Source of the DNA: JAAYCB01 sp012744395
Lineage (GTDB): Bacteria; Planctomycetota; Planctomycetia; Pirellulales; Thermoguttaceae
NCBI GenBank assembly: GCA_028703175.1
Contig: JAQVNJ010000163.1
Span: 1 to 12,336, forward strand
DNA length: 12,336 nt
Direction: 5' to 3'
In this document: positions 1 to 7,542 of the stretch, one piece after another
Layout of the letters: every line of letters begins with the position of its first letter
Numbering within the stretch: the first letter of the stretch is position 1
Program-made: the position numbers and the translations under genes
Notes under the pieces: generated by a model
What the model was told of the DNA's origin: nothing
The model's database searches: none
What the model saw: the letters and a program-made list of their open reading frames with translations, nothing else

Positions 1-2
1 AC

Positions 3-1862
3 GTGGCATCGCCTGCCCCAGAGCTGCTACAAGCAACTTTTGATGATGTCCCTTACGGCGTGCCCGATGAGCCGCTTCCAACCCCGGAGGCGCTCGGTAT
101 GCGAGTTCCGCTGTATGGCTTTGATCGGTGGTATAAGCTCTTTGCCCCCCGGCAACTCTTGCCCTTAGGGCGACTGGTTCTGGCTATTCGTTCCAGTTGG
201 GGGGAAGAACACTCTTCACCGGAATGGGCCGAGGCGATCCAGGCTTACCTCGCTGCCTCGCTCAACCGTTTGGTCGATCAGTCCACCACGCTGTGTACCT
301 GGTACCTGCCCGGGGAGAATGTGAAGCACACATACGTCCGTTACGCATTACCGATTACCTGGGACTATGCCGAAGCCAATCCAATGTTCGAGGGGGGGGC
401 GAGTTGGTCAAGCGCAATCCGGATTTGTACGTCGGCTCTGGACCATGCGCTGCATGCGGCAAGAGGTGGGGCAGCTCCGCGGGTTGTAAGAGGTTCATCA
501 ATCACAAACGCCATACCGCAACAAGTGGAGTTAGTAATCACTGACCCGCCGTATTACGACGCCATCCCGTACTCTGATCTAATGGACTTGTTTTACATCT
601 GGCTCCGGCGGACGATGGCAGACGTCGCACCGGACTACGCGTCTCTGAAAGACATGGTGCTCTCGCCGAAGTGGGACCGCGAGGCACATGACGGCGAATT
701 GATTGATGACGGCAGCCGACACGAAGGAAATAGAGCTGCGTCTCGAAGCAGCTATGAGAATGGGATGTTTCAAGTCTTTCAGCAATGCAACAGGGCTCTT
801 CTGGAAAGTGGGCGAATGGTTGTAGTATTCGCGCACAAGGACCCTTTGGCGTGGGAGACTCTTGCTGCGGCGATGATTCGAGCCGGGTTCGTCGTAGATG
901 CGAGTTGGCCCATCCAGACCGAAAACGTGACCCGAAGTCGCGCGCGCTCCTCCGCAGCACTTGCATCTTCGCTGTGGCTCGTTTGTAAGAAACGCTCTGC
1001 GGCCGCTCGTGCCGGCTGGGACAGCAATGTGCTGGACGAGATGAAATCGAATATTGCTGAGAAGCTACGAGCCTTCTGGGATGCGGGCATCCGGGGTCCG
1101 GACTTCGTGTGGGCGGCAACGGGGCCGGCGCTCGAAGCCTACAGCAAGCACCCAGTCGTGCGAAAAGCCAACGATCCAGCCAATCCCACTATGGGCGTGG
1201 GTGAGTTTCTTGACCATGTCCGCCGCATGGTCGTCGACTACATCGTCGGCCAAGTGCTGACCGGCGAGCAAGGCGCGGACATGGCCGCCGCCGACCGGCT
1301 GGACGAGGTGACGGCCTACTATCTGCTGCACCGCCACGATTTCGGCATGGACGAAGCGCCCGTCGGCGCGTGCATCCTCTACGCCACGGCCTGCGGCCTG
1401 TCCGATTCCGAGCTGGACCGCACCTGGGACATCCTTGGCAGAACAGCCACAGAGAACACAGAGGAAGAAGATGATTCAGATTCTGAAAACTCTGAGTCCT
1501 CGGTGTCCTCTGTGGCAGATGACTCCGGCGGCGGCAGCAAGGTGAAGCTCAAGGCGTGGAACCAGCGGCGTGGCAAGAACATGGGCCACGAAGCGCCCGA
1601 GGGCAAGGCCGTGCCGCTGATCGACCGGATCCACCGGGTGATGCACCTGTGGAAGGAAGGCGACCTGCACAAGGTCGACGAATACCTCGACGAGCACGCC
1701 CTGCGCCGCAACGAATTGTTCAAGCGCGTCGTGCAGTCGCTGATCGAACTGTCGACGGGCAGCGAGCGGTCGCTCTTGGAGAGCATCAGCAATCATATCG
1801 GCGCCAAAGGCGCCAGGCCCACCGACCCGCAGCTCGAATTCGCCTATCGCAGTGACAAGTAG
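3..1862 (+). CDS. DUF1156-type adenine-specific DNA methylase, C-terminal part (5' end outside window)
   Basis: Likely an N6-adenine DNA methyltransferase transferring a methyl group from SAM to DNA. The reading frame is open from the window edge; the GTG at 3 is probably not the true start, because DUF1156 proteins usually run to about 900-1000 residues and the DUF1156 domain and SAM-binding FxGxG motif should lie upstream. Residues are numbered from that GTG. Seen: family-like ITWDYAEANPMF (about 117-128), catalytic motif IV T180-DPPY-184 followed by YDAIPYSDLMDLFYIWLRR, VVVFAHK (about 273-279), and ASWPIQTE...SSAALASSLWLVCKKR (about 299-331). The C-terminal part has EVTAYYLLHRHDFG...GACILYA. 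An acidic Ser-rich linker at about 482-505 comes from an inserted palindromic element. A G8 run precedes the catalytic motif. GC rises sharply near 1180-1260. It ends 9 nt before the ATPase gene. Family confidence is high; target specificity is unknown. Confidence 0.88.
   Translation: MASPAPELLQATFDDVPYGVPDEPLPTPEALGMRVPLYGFDRWYKLFAPRQLLPLGRLVLAIRSSWGEEHSSPEWAEAIQAYLAASLNRLVDQSTTLCTWYLPGENVKHTYVRYALPITWDYAEANPMFEGGASWSSAIRICTSALDHALHAARGGAAPRVVRGSSITNAIPQQVELVITDPPYYDAIPYSDLMDLFYIWLRRTMADVAPDYASLKDMVLSPKWDREAHDGELIDDGSRHEGNRAASRSSYENGMFQVFQQCNRALLESGRMVVVFAHKDPLAWETLAAAMIRAGFVVDASWPIQTENVTRSRARSSAALASSLWLVCKKRSAAARAGWDSNVLDEMKSNIAEKLRAFWDAGIRGPDFVWAATGPALEAYSKHPVVRKANDPANPTMGVGEFLDHVRRMVVDYIVGQVLTGEQGADMAAADRLDEVTAYYLLHRHDFGMDEAPVGACILYATACGLSDSELDRTWDILGRTATENTEEEDDSDSENSESSVSSVADDSGGGSKVKLKAWNQRRGKNMGHEAPEGKAVPLIDRIHRVMHLWKEGDLHKVDEYLDEHALRRNELFKRVVQSLIELSTGSERSLLESISNHIGAKGARPTDPQLEFAYRSDK
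392..399 (+). repeat. G8 homopolymer tract in the methylase gene (possible slippage site)
   Basis: Eight consecutive G residues lie inside the methylase reading frame, in codons for E-G-G-A. Gaining one G moves translation to a frame that stops at TGA 542-544. Losing one G moves it to a frame that stops at TAA 487-489. Both stops precede completion of the DPPY motif (543-554). Such tracts are classic phase-variation sites in methylase genes of other phyla; activity here is inference only. Confidence 0.5.
1446..1516 (+). repeat. Palindromic repeat element inserted in frame in the methylase gene
   Basis: The 20-nt arm at 1446-1465 (starting GCCACAGAG) pairs with 1497-1516 (ending CTCTGTGGC) at 18 of 20 positions. 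The interior carries a second small perfect palindrome, TTCAGA-T-TCTGAA (1475-1487). The arms resemble the CTCTGTG(T)TCTCTGTGG repeats that I recall as widely scattered in planctomycete, verrucomicrobial and deltaproteobacterial genomes. The element keeps the frame open and encodes about 24 acidic and Ser-rich residues (TEEEDDSDSENSESSVSS) between two conserved stretches of the methylase, a position where a flexible linker would be tolerated. It recalls Rickettsia palindromic elements found inside coding genes. The palindrome is certain; its mobility is inferred. Confidence 0.75.
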
Positions 1863-1865
1863 GAG
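1861..1865 (+). promoter_or_regulatory. Shine-Dalgarno AGGAG for the ATPase gene, overlapping the methylase stop codon
   Basis: AGGAG lies 6 nt before the ATG at 1872 and shares its first two bases with the TAG stop (1860-1862) of the methylase. This fixes the ATPase start and implies that the two genes are translated from one message. Confidence 0.75.
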
Positions 1866-1871
1866 CCTGCC

Positions 1872-3149
1872 ATGATCCGATTGATCGAAGCCCTGAACTT
1901 CCGCTGTCTGCGGTACATTCGGCAACCGCTCGGCGATTTCCAGATTCTGGTCGGACCCAATGCCAGCGGGAAGACCACGTTCCTGGACGTCGTCAGCTTT
2001 CTCGGCGACCTTCTGTCGAAAGGACTGGACGAGGCCCTCACGGAGCGAGCATCGAGCATTCAGGATCTCTTCTTCTGCGGGCAAGGCGAACGTTTCCAGT
2101 TGGCGGTCGAGCTTGACGTCCCGGAAGAGCGGGTCCGCATGCTCCAGCGGGAGCAGCCGTTCCACCGCGTTCGATACGAGCTGGCGGTCGGAATTGAGCC
2201 CCAGACGGGTGAGTATCACATCTTCGACGAGCAAGTGATTCTGCAACGGCCAGTACCGGCCCGCTCCCAAGGGGAACCACAACGGCTGCTGTTCCCCGCA
2301 CCCGCCGAACCGCCGGATACGATCATGCACGGGAGGCACGTTGGCAAGGACGCGAAACGGACCGTCCGCAAGGTGTACGACGGCAACGACAATTTCTACT
2401 CGGAGACGGAAACTCGCAAGGGGAAGGGAGGCTGGGCCCCGTCCATCCGCTTGGGGCCGCGGAAATCGGCCCTGGCCAACATGCCGGACGACGAAAGCAA
2501 GTTCCCTATCTCTACCTGGCTGCGCGAAACATTGATCAACGGGACGCAGAAACTCATGCTCAACAGCCTGGCGCTCCGGCAGAGCAGCAGGCCGGGCCAG
2601 GGTCGGCTCTTTAAGCCCGATGGCAGCAATCTGCCGTGGGTGATCCAGGGGCTTCGCGACGAGAACATGGATCGGTACGGCCAGTGGATTGGGCAGTTGC
2701 AGACCGCGTTGCCGGATATCGAGGACGTGGTCACAGTCGAGCTGCCGGACACTCGCCACCGGTTTCTCCAGATCGTGTACCGGGGCGGTCTCAACGTCCC
2801 CTCGTGGACGGCATCGGATGGAACACTGCGAATGCTTGCGTTGACGCTCCCTGCGTTTCTGCCCGACTTCTATGGGATTTACCTGATCGAAGAGCCGGAA
2901 AACGGCATCCACCCCATGGCCATGGAAACCGTTTACCAGGCGCTCAAGTCGGTCTACAACGCGCAGATCCTGCTGGCCACGCATTCTCCCGTGATCCTCG
3001 GCTGCGCCGAGCCGGGAGAAATCTTGTGCTTCAAGAAGGACGAAGCCGGCGCCACCGACGTTGTTTCAGGTCCCAACCATCCTGCGCTGCGGAGTTGGCA
3101 AGGCAGCCTCAATTTGGGCGATCTATATGCATCGGGGGTGTTGGGATGA
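1872..3149 (+). CDS. AAA family (AAA_15/AAA_21, SMC/OLD-like) ATPase
   Basis: A 425-aa ABC-class ATPase of the SMC/Rad50/OLD type, probably an ATP-driven sensor or clamp acting with the next gene product. The N-terminus opens with the usual IRLIEALNFRCL strand. Walker A is G28-PNASGKT-35. The central region (about 60-300) is the family-specific insert. SDGT (315-318) stands at the ABC-signature position, Walker B is YLIEEPENGIHP (337-348; Glu rather than Asp at the first acidic position), and ATHSP (369-373) is the switch histidine region. All nucleotide-binding motifs look intact and the length is normal for a stand-alone AAA_21 protein with no fused nuclease. It overlaps the next gene by 4 nt (ATGA), as is common for ATPase plus TOPRIM-nuclease pairs. 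Candidate relatives are MAD3 of methylation-associated defence systems and AriA of PARIS. The family is secure; the named relatives are inference. Confidence 0.88.
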   Translation: MIRLIEALNFRCLRYIRQPLGDFQILVGPNASGKTTFLDVVSFLGDLLSKGLDEALTERASSIQDLFFCGQGERFQLAVELDVPEERVRMLQREQPFHRVRYELAVGIEPQTGEYHIFDEQVILQRPVPARSQGEPQRLLFPAPAEPPDTIMHGRHVGKDAKRTVRKVYDGNDNFYSETETRKGKGGWAPSIRLGPRKSALANMPDDESKFPISTWLRETLINGTQKLMLNSLALRQSSRPGQGRLFKPDGSNLPWVIQGLRDENMDRYGQWIGQLQTALPDIEDVVTVELPDTRHRFLQIVYRGGLNVPSWTASDGTLRMLALTLPAFLPDFYGIYLIEEPENGIHPMAMETVYQALKSVYNAQILLATHSPVILGCAEPGEILCFKKDEAGATDVVSGPNHPALRSWQGSLNLGDLYASGVLG

Positions 3150-3811
3150 GCAAACGGGACCTGTTCGTCGTGGTCGCCGACTTAGACGCGGAAAACGCGA
3201 TCAGAACGCTGCTGTGCCAGCGCCAGCCGGCGCTGGGCATCCAGCTCGACTTCAACCCCGATCGGCCTCCCAACGGCGACCTGCTGCGGTACTCCGGCCG
3301 GGATTCCGGATGCTACAAGGACGCGGTCGACCTGCTTCGGCCGCCGCAGCAGACGCATCGGCACGGACTGTTGTGCTTCGACCGCCACGGCTCGGGGGCG
3401 GAAAGCCGGGCCCGCGAACGAGTGGAAGCCGAAGTCGAAGACCGTTTGGTTGCGAGCGGCTGGCCGCGCGGGCACGTGGCTGCGGTCGTCCTGGACCCCG
3501 AACTTGAGGCCTGGGTGTGGTCTTCCTCGCCGCACGTAGCCGAACTGTTGGGCTGGGGCGAGGATCGGCAGAATCTGGTTCCTTTCCTCCAAGGACGTGG
3601 GCTTTGGGAGCCCGATTGCCCGAAACCCCAAGATCCGAAGGCTGCTATGGAGCAGGCACTGCGGAGCAAGCGGAAGCCACGAGGAGCACGGCTGTTCGCT
3701 GAGCTGGCTTCCCGCGTTACACTGCAGGGTTGTCAGGATCCGGCGTTTCAGAAACTCCAGCAAACGCTGGCGAGTTGGTTTCCCGCCCCCAATCCCCAGG
3801 AGTCGCAATAG
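3146..3811 (+). CDS. TOPRIM-like/MAD4-like protein paired with the ATPase
   Basis: A 221-aa soluble protein, probably the effector or partner of the preceding ATPase. The frame is open upstream, but the ATG at 3146 is chosen because it forms an ATGA overlap with the ATPase stop and gives a sensible N-terminus, MSKRDLFVVVADLDAENAIR. The pattern is TOPRIM-like: an N-terminal beta strand with an acidic residue before a helix (E16), then HGLLCFDRHGSG (73-84) where TOPRIM proteins have hhhxDxDxxG, then VVLDPELEAWVW (114-125), as in DUF4276-like proteins. H81 replaces the usual second Asp, so classical metal-dependent catalysis is uncertain. From memory the protein resembles MAD4, encoded next to the MAD3 ATPase in methylation-associated defence systems; I could not check this. 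The reading frame is well supported, the function only moderately. Confidence 0.8.
   Translation: MSKRDLFVVVADLDAENAIRTLLCQRQPALGIQLDFNPDRPPNGDLLRYSGRDSGCYKDAVDLLRPPQQTHRHGLLCFDRHGSGAESRARERVEAEVEDRLVASGWPRGHVAAVVLDPELEAWVWSSSPHVAELLGWGEDRQNLVPFLQGRGLWEPDCPKPQDPKAAMEQALRSKRKPRGARLFAELASRVTLQGCQDPAFQKLQQTLASWFPAPNPQESQ
3798..3802 (+). promoter_or_regulatory. Shine-Dalgarno AGGAG for the 58-aa ORF
   Basis: AGGAG lies 9 nt before the ATG at 3812, inside the last codons of the upstream gene. It is the main reason to treat the short ORF as translated rather than as spacer. Confidence 0.55.
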
Positions 3812-3988
3812 ATGCGAGACTCGGAGCTCGATGGGCAATATGCCACCGGCGGGATCAACGCCCGCGTGTTCGCCTCGAAGTACCCGACCCAACTGCCGGA
3901 CGCGGAAACCTTGCGAAAGGAAATCGAGACAACGCGGCGGGCCCTGCTGGATCACCGGCAGCTTCATCCGCCCGCGGACAGCCAGTAG
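3812..3988 (+). CDS. 58-aa ORF resembling the C-terminal tail of DUF1016/YhcG-type PDDEXK proteins (small gene or remnant)
   Basis: The ATG follows the previous stop codon (TAG 3809-3811) with no gap and has an AGGAG 9 nt upstream. The 58-residue product contains YATGGINARVFASKY (10-24), LPDAETLRKEIETTRRAL (28-45) and a short polar tail. As I remember it, this matches the last segment of DUF1016/YhcG-type PDDEXK nucleases (a YA..G....VF.SKY...LP motif followed by a helix); the catalytic domain is absent. It could be the retained tail of a deleted nuclease gene, or a short protein-interaction module kept within the operon. There is no signal peptide or membrane segment. DUF499 begins 27 nt after its stop. 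Translation is plausible; function is unknown. Confidence 0.55.
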   Translation: MRDSELDGQYATGGINARVFASKYPTQLPDAETLRKEIETTRRALLDHRQLHPPADSQ

Positions 3989-4003
3989 ACGCACAAGCCC
4001 AAC

Positions 4004-4009
4004 GAGGAA
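4004..4009 (+). promoter_or_regulatory. Shine-Dalgarno GAGGAA for the DUF499 gene
   Basis: GAGGAA ends 6 nt before the ATG at 4016. The frame-sharing region has no better start, so this site sets the N-terminus MAKLPWTPWHKVVNLRDDL. Confidence 0.7.
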
Positions 4010-4015
4010 CGATTA

Positions 4016-7000
4016 ATGGCAAAACTCCCTTGGACCCCGTGGCACAAGGTCGTCAACCTGCGCGACGATCTGAAGAGCGGCGACCTGCCCCTGCACATGT
4101 TCGCGGCAGACCTTTACGAGGTCATGATGCAGACCGGCATACGGCCGATCTACGAGAAGCCCGAGGAGTTCTTCGCCTTGACCTTCCCCACGCACAATCT
4201 CCGCAACCTGGTGCGGGAGGTCGCCCTGCGGCTGGCCGGAAAGAACGACAAGGCGATCCGGCAGTTGGAGTTGACCTACGGCGGCGGCAAGACGCACACG
4301 CTGATCACGATGTGGCACCTGGTCCACGACCCGGACAACCTGCCGGACCTGCCCGCCGTGCGCGAGTTCACCGAGACGATTGGCCAGGCGCCGCCCCAGG
4401 CCCGCGTGGCGGCGTTGTGCTTCGACAAGCTGGACGTGGAGACCGGCTGCGACGTGCGCTCACCCCAAGGCGCGGTGCGGCGGCTCAAACAGCCGTGGAG
4501 CCTGCTGGCCTATCAGGTGGCGGGGGACGAGGGACTCAAGTTGCTGCACGCCGAGGGAAAGGCCGAAGAGCGGAACACGCCCCCCGCGGAGAACACGCTG
4601 ACGCAACTGCTCTCGCTGCCGCTCAAGAAAGGCATGGGCACGCTGATCCTCCTGGACGAGGTTCTACTGTACGCCAAGGTCCGTTGCCACGCCGAGCCCG
4701 GCTTCCTCGACATTCTGATCGGCTTCTTCCAGTACCTGACGCAGGCGGCGGCGAAGGTGGAGAAGTGCTGCACCGTGGCGTCGCTGCTGTCGAGCGAACC
4801 GAAGGACCAGGCCGACCCGCTGGGCAAGAAGATCGTCTCCGACCTGTACGACATCTTCCAGCGTCAGCGCGAGGAGGCGGTCCAGCCGGTGGAGAAAGAC
4901 GACGTGGCCGAGGTCCTGCGGCGTCGGTTGTTCGACCCGAAGTCGGTGGAGCTGCGCGGGACCTGGCCGCAGCACGTGATCGCGGCGCTCAAAGGCATCG
5001 CCGCCCTGGATGACCAGACGGCCAAGAACGGCGCGGCGGCCGAGGACCGATACCTCAAGAGCTACCCGTTCCATCCCGAACTGACGGAGGTGTTCTACAG
5101 CAAGTGGTCGGCGGGCATCGAACGGTTCCAGAAGACGCGCGGTGTGCTGCGGACGTTTGCCCTGGCGCTCCGCGAGGCCGAGAAGTGGGACGACAGTCCG
5201 CTGGTCGGCCCGGCGGTGTTCCTCGGCGCGCCCAAGAAGGAAGGCTTGTCCGAGGCGGCCCGCGAGTTGGTGTCCATCGCCGACACGATCGTCAGCGACG
5301 GGCAGGCGACGCGGTGGACAGGCATCGTCGAGAACGAACTGGGCAGCGCCCGCCAGGTGCAGTCGGAGTCGGTGGGATTGAAGCGTCGAGAAATCGAACA
5401 GGCCGTGATGGGCGCCTTCCTGCACTCCCAGCCGACCGGCCGCAGCGCCAAGACCCGCGACCTGATGCTGCTGGTCGGACCATGCCGTCCGGACAAGATC
5501 GAACTGGAGAAGGGGCTGGGGCGTTGGGCGCGGAACAGCTATTGGCTGGACGACGCGAACATGCCGGAGAAAGACGGGCAGCTTCCCGGCCAGTGGCGGC
5601 TGGGCAATCGCCCGAACCTGAACCAGATGCAGTCGGCGGCCGCCGCGCAGATCTCGGACAACGTGGTGAAGGCCCGCCTGATCGAGGAGATCGGCAAGCT
5701 GAAGACGCTGACCAGCGGCGCGTCGGCGTCGGGCGTGCGGGTTCACACGCTGCCGACCAGGCCCAGGGACATCGCGGACGACGGCCTGTTCCACTACGCC
5801 GTTCTGCCGCCCAGCGCTGCATCGGATTCCGGCAAGCCCAGTGCGGAGGCGAGGCGGTTTCTGGACGAGACGACCGGACCGGAGAAGCCGCGTGTTTTTC
5901 GGAATGCGATGCTGCTGCTGACGGCGTCGAAGGATGGCCTCAGCGCCGCCGAGGCCCGCGTCCGCGATTACCTGGCCTGGGATCGCGTGAGGAACGAACT
6001 GACGCCCAAGAACGAGGAGGAGAGGAAGCAGAAGGGGTCGGTCGACGTCGCCCGGTTGCAGACGCTGAAGATCAACATGGACAAGGCCAGGGCGCGCATA
6101 CCGGAGGCGATCCGCCACGCATACTGTATCGTGGTGACGGTCTCGGACAAAGACGAGGCGCAGGCGTTCAAGCTGACGGTCACGGAAGACCCGCACTTCG
6201 AGACCATCAAGAATGACTCGCGCTCGCGGGTGCAGGATACGGCGATCACCGCCGAGGCACTGCTGCCCGACGGCCCGTACAACCTCTGGAAGGGCGGCGA
6301 GACGAGCCGGCGGGTGAAGGATCTGGCGGGCGCGTTCGCGCAGTTGCCGCACCTGCCGAAAATGCTCAAGTCGCAGGCGATCGTCGAGACGCTGGTCGCC
6401 GGCTGCGAGCAAGGCACGTTCGTGCTCAAGCTGACGCGGCCGGACCGCACCTTCCGAACGTGGTGGCGGTCGCGGCCCGACGACGCGGCTCTGAGCGACC
6501 CAGCGATGGAGCTGGTGTTGCCCGACTCAGCGGAACTCGGCCAAATACCGGGCGACCTACTCGCGCCCAAGGCGCTGCCCGACCTGTGGGGCGGCGATGA
6601 GATCACGGTCCAAGCCGTGATCGATTACTTCGACGGCGCCAAGGTGGTCCAGGTCGACAAGGGCGGATTCACCGAACCCGCGCCCGTTCCCAAGGCGCCG
6701 GCCGACGTGGTCGAGACGGCCGTGAACGAGGCGGTCGAGGCAGGCAAGGTGTGGCTGCTCTCTGGACCGTCAAGCCTGCTCGGCGAGACGATTCCAGCCG
6801 GGGTTTTGTCGCCGGCAGCGAAGCTGCGTGTGCCACCGGCGATCATTTCCGCGGCCGCAATCCTGCCGGAGAACCTGCCGGGAGCGTGGAAGGGGGGGCA
6901 AACCACCGCACTGTCAATCGCCACCGCACTATCCAATCAGGCTGGTCACACCCTGCCCTGGAAAACGGTGCGGGACGTCGTGGGCGGGGCGATCCAAGCG

Positions 7001-7354
7001 CGATTCGTCGCGCTGACGGAGGACTCCGCCCCCTGGACGTGCGAGCTGCCCGCTGCCAATTCGGTGAAGCTGCAAGTAGCAGCAACGGGCGGCGATGGTG
7101 GAGGTGGGGAAGACGGAGGGCCCGGCCCCGGCCCGAAGACGCTCGTGGCCCAAGCGGAACTCGAGCCGTGCGAGATCCAGGACTTGGGCGACCTCATTCC
7201 GCAACTGCTTCAGATCAAGACCAAGATCGACATGCCGCTGAAGTTCCGCGTCCGAATCGAGTTCGGCGACGCAGAGCGGGACCCGTCTCCCGAGTCTGTC
7301 GCTTCGATCAACGAACTCCTGGAAAGCATCCGGGCAGGGTTCAAGATCGGGTGA
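4016..7354 (+). CDS. DUF499 domain ATPase (AAA+ superfamily), defence/modification associated
   Basis: A 1112-aa cytoplasmic ATPase of the DUF499 family, repeatedly found beside DUF1156 methylases in predicted defence islands; the mechanism is not established. The N-terminus (PWHKVVNLRDDLKSGDLPLHMFAADL) is family-typical. The P-loop is Y88-GGGKTHT, a DUF499-style variant of Walker A, and Walker B is LILLDEV with D214-E215. After an ATPase core to about residue 480 there are long alpha/beta regions, including the LPTRPRDIADDGLFHYAVL segment and a WWR-containing module (about 818). A Gly-rich linker (about 1025-1041) precedes a conserved C-terminal domain (LVAQAELEPCEIQDLGDLIPQ). No frameshift is visible; a G7 run occurs at 6892-6898. 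It is the last gene of the cluster and was probably co-transcribed with the four before it. An ATP-dependent role in loading or regulating the methylase or a nuclease is inference. Confidence 0.88.
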   Translation: MAKLPWTPWHKVVNLRDDLKSGDLPLHMFAADLYEVMMQTGIRPIYEKPEEFFALTFPTHNLRNLVREVALRLAGKNDKAIRQLELTYGGGKTHTLITMWHLVHDPDNLPDLPAVREFTETIGQAPPQARVAALCFDKLDVETGCDVRSPQGAVRRLKQPWSLLAYQVAGDEGLKLLHAEGKAEERNTPPAENTLTQLLSLPLKKGMGTLILLDEVLLYAKVRCHAEPGFLDILIGFFQYLTQAAAKVEKCCTVASLLSSEPKDQADPLGKKIVSDLYDIFQRQREEAVQPVEKDDVAEVLRRRLFDPKSVELRGTWPQHVIAALKGIAALDDQTAKNGAAAEDRYLKSYPFHPELTEVFYSKWSAGIERFQKTRGVLRTFALALREAEKWDDSPLVGPAVFLGAPKKEGLSEAARELVSIADTIVSDGQATRWTGIVENELGSARQVQSESVGLKRREIEQAVMGAFLHSQPTGRSAKTRDLMLLVGPCRPDKIELEKGLGRWARNSYWLDDANMPEKDGQLPGQWRLGNRPNLNQMQSAAAAQISDNVVKARLIEEIGKLKTLTSGASASGVRVHTLPTRPRDIADDGLFHYAVLPPSAASDSGKPSAEARRFLDETTGPEKPRVFRNAMLLLTASKDGLSAAEARVRDYLAWDRVRNELTPKNEEERKQKGSVDVARLQTLKINMDKARARIPEAIRHAYCIVVTVSDKDEAQAFKLTVTEDPHFETIKNDSRSRVQDTAITAEALLPDGPYNLWKGGETSRRVKDLAGAFAQLPHLPKMLKSQAIVETLVAGCEQGTFVLKLTRPDRTFRTWWRSRPDDAALSDPAMELVLPDSAELGQIPGDLLAPKALPDLWGGDEITVQAVIDYFDGAKVVQVDKGGFTEPAPVPKAPADVVETAVNEAVEAGKVWLLSGPSSLLGETIPAGVLSPAAKLRVPPAIISAAAILPENLPGAWKGGQTTALSIATALSNQAGHTLPWKTVRDVVGGAIQARFVALTEDSAPWTCELPAANSVKLQVAATGGDGGGGEDGGPGPGPKTLVAQAELEPCEIQDLGDLIPQLLQIKTKIDMPLKFRVRIEFGDAERDPSPESVASINELLESIRAGFKIG

Positions 7355-7410
7355 CCCCCCCAGAGATTCCGCTGTTTCGCCCAGTCCGCCCTGGTTCATG
7401 TCGCCGCCTC

Positions 7411-7427
7411 CGGACGATGCCCGTCCG
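7411..7427 (+). terminator. Compact GC hairpin after the DUF499 gene (weak terminator candidate)
   Basis: CGGACG (7411-7416), a 5-nt loop ATGCC, and CGTCCG (7422-7427) form a perfect 6-bp stem 56 nt after the stop codon. A second CGGACG at 7443-7448 could pair with the same CGTCCG and form an alternative stem. No U-run follows, so intrinsic termination is unproven; a 6-bp stem can occur by chance. Confidence 0.25.
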
Positions 7428-7542
7428 CAAGGGCCTCGCTGCCGGACGCGCGGAACGTGGTGGCGACGGAGTCGTTGCCGCCGTCCAAACGATCACCAGG
7501 CGACCCTTTCGACGATCTCGGCCTGTGGCTTGCCCAGACAAA

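Noticed and set aside
1446..1516. Palindrome considered as a transcription terminator
   Set aside because: It lies inside an intact reading frame, 346 nt before the gene ends, and has no T-run.
1476..2984. 502-codon open frame on the - strand
   Set aside because: It is the complement of the methylase end and the ATPase gene in GC-rich DNA. Its translation has no motif, and the + strand genes have clear catalytic motifs and ribosome sites.
2636..3145. Upstream extension of the TOPRIM-like reading frame
   Set aside because: It runs through the ATPase gene in another frame with nonsense composition; the ATGA overlap start at 3146 is far more natural.
4664..6412. 582-codon open frame on the - strand
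   Set aside because: It lies wholly inside the DUF499 gene; its composition is Arg/Leu/Gln-rich without domains, as expected for an antisense shadow.
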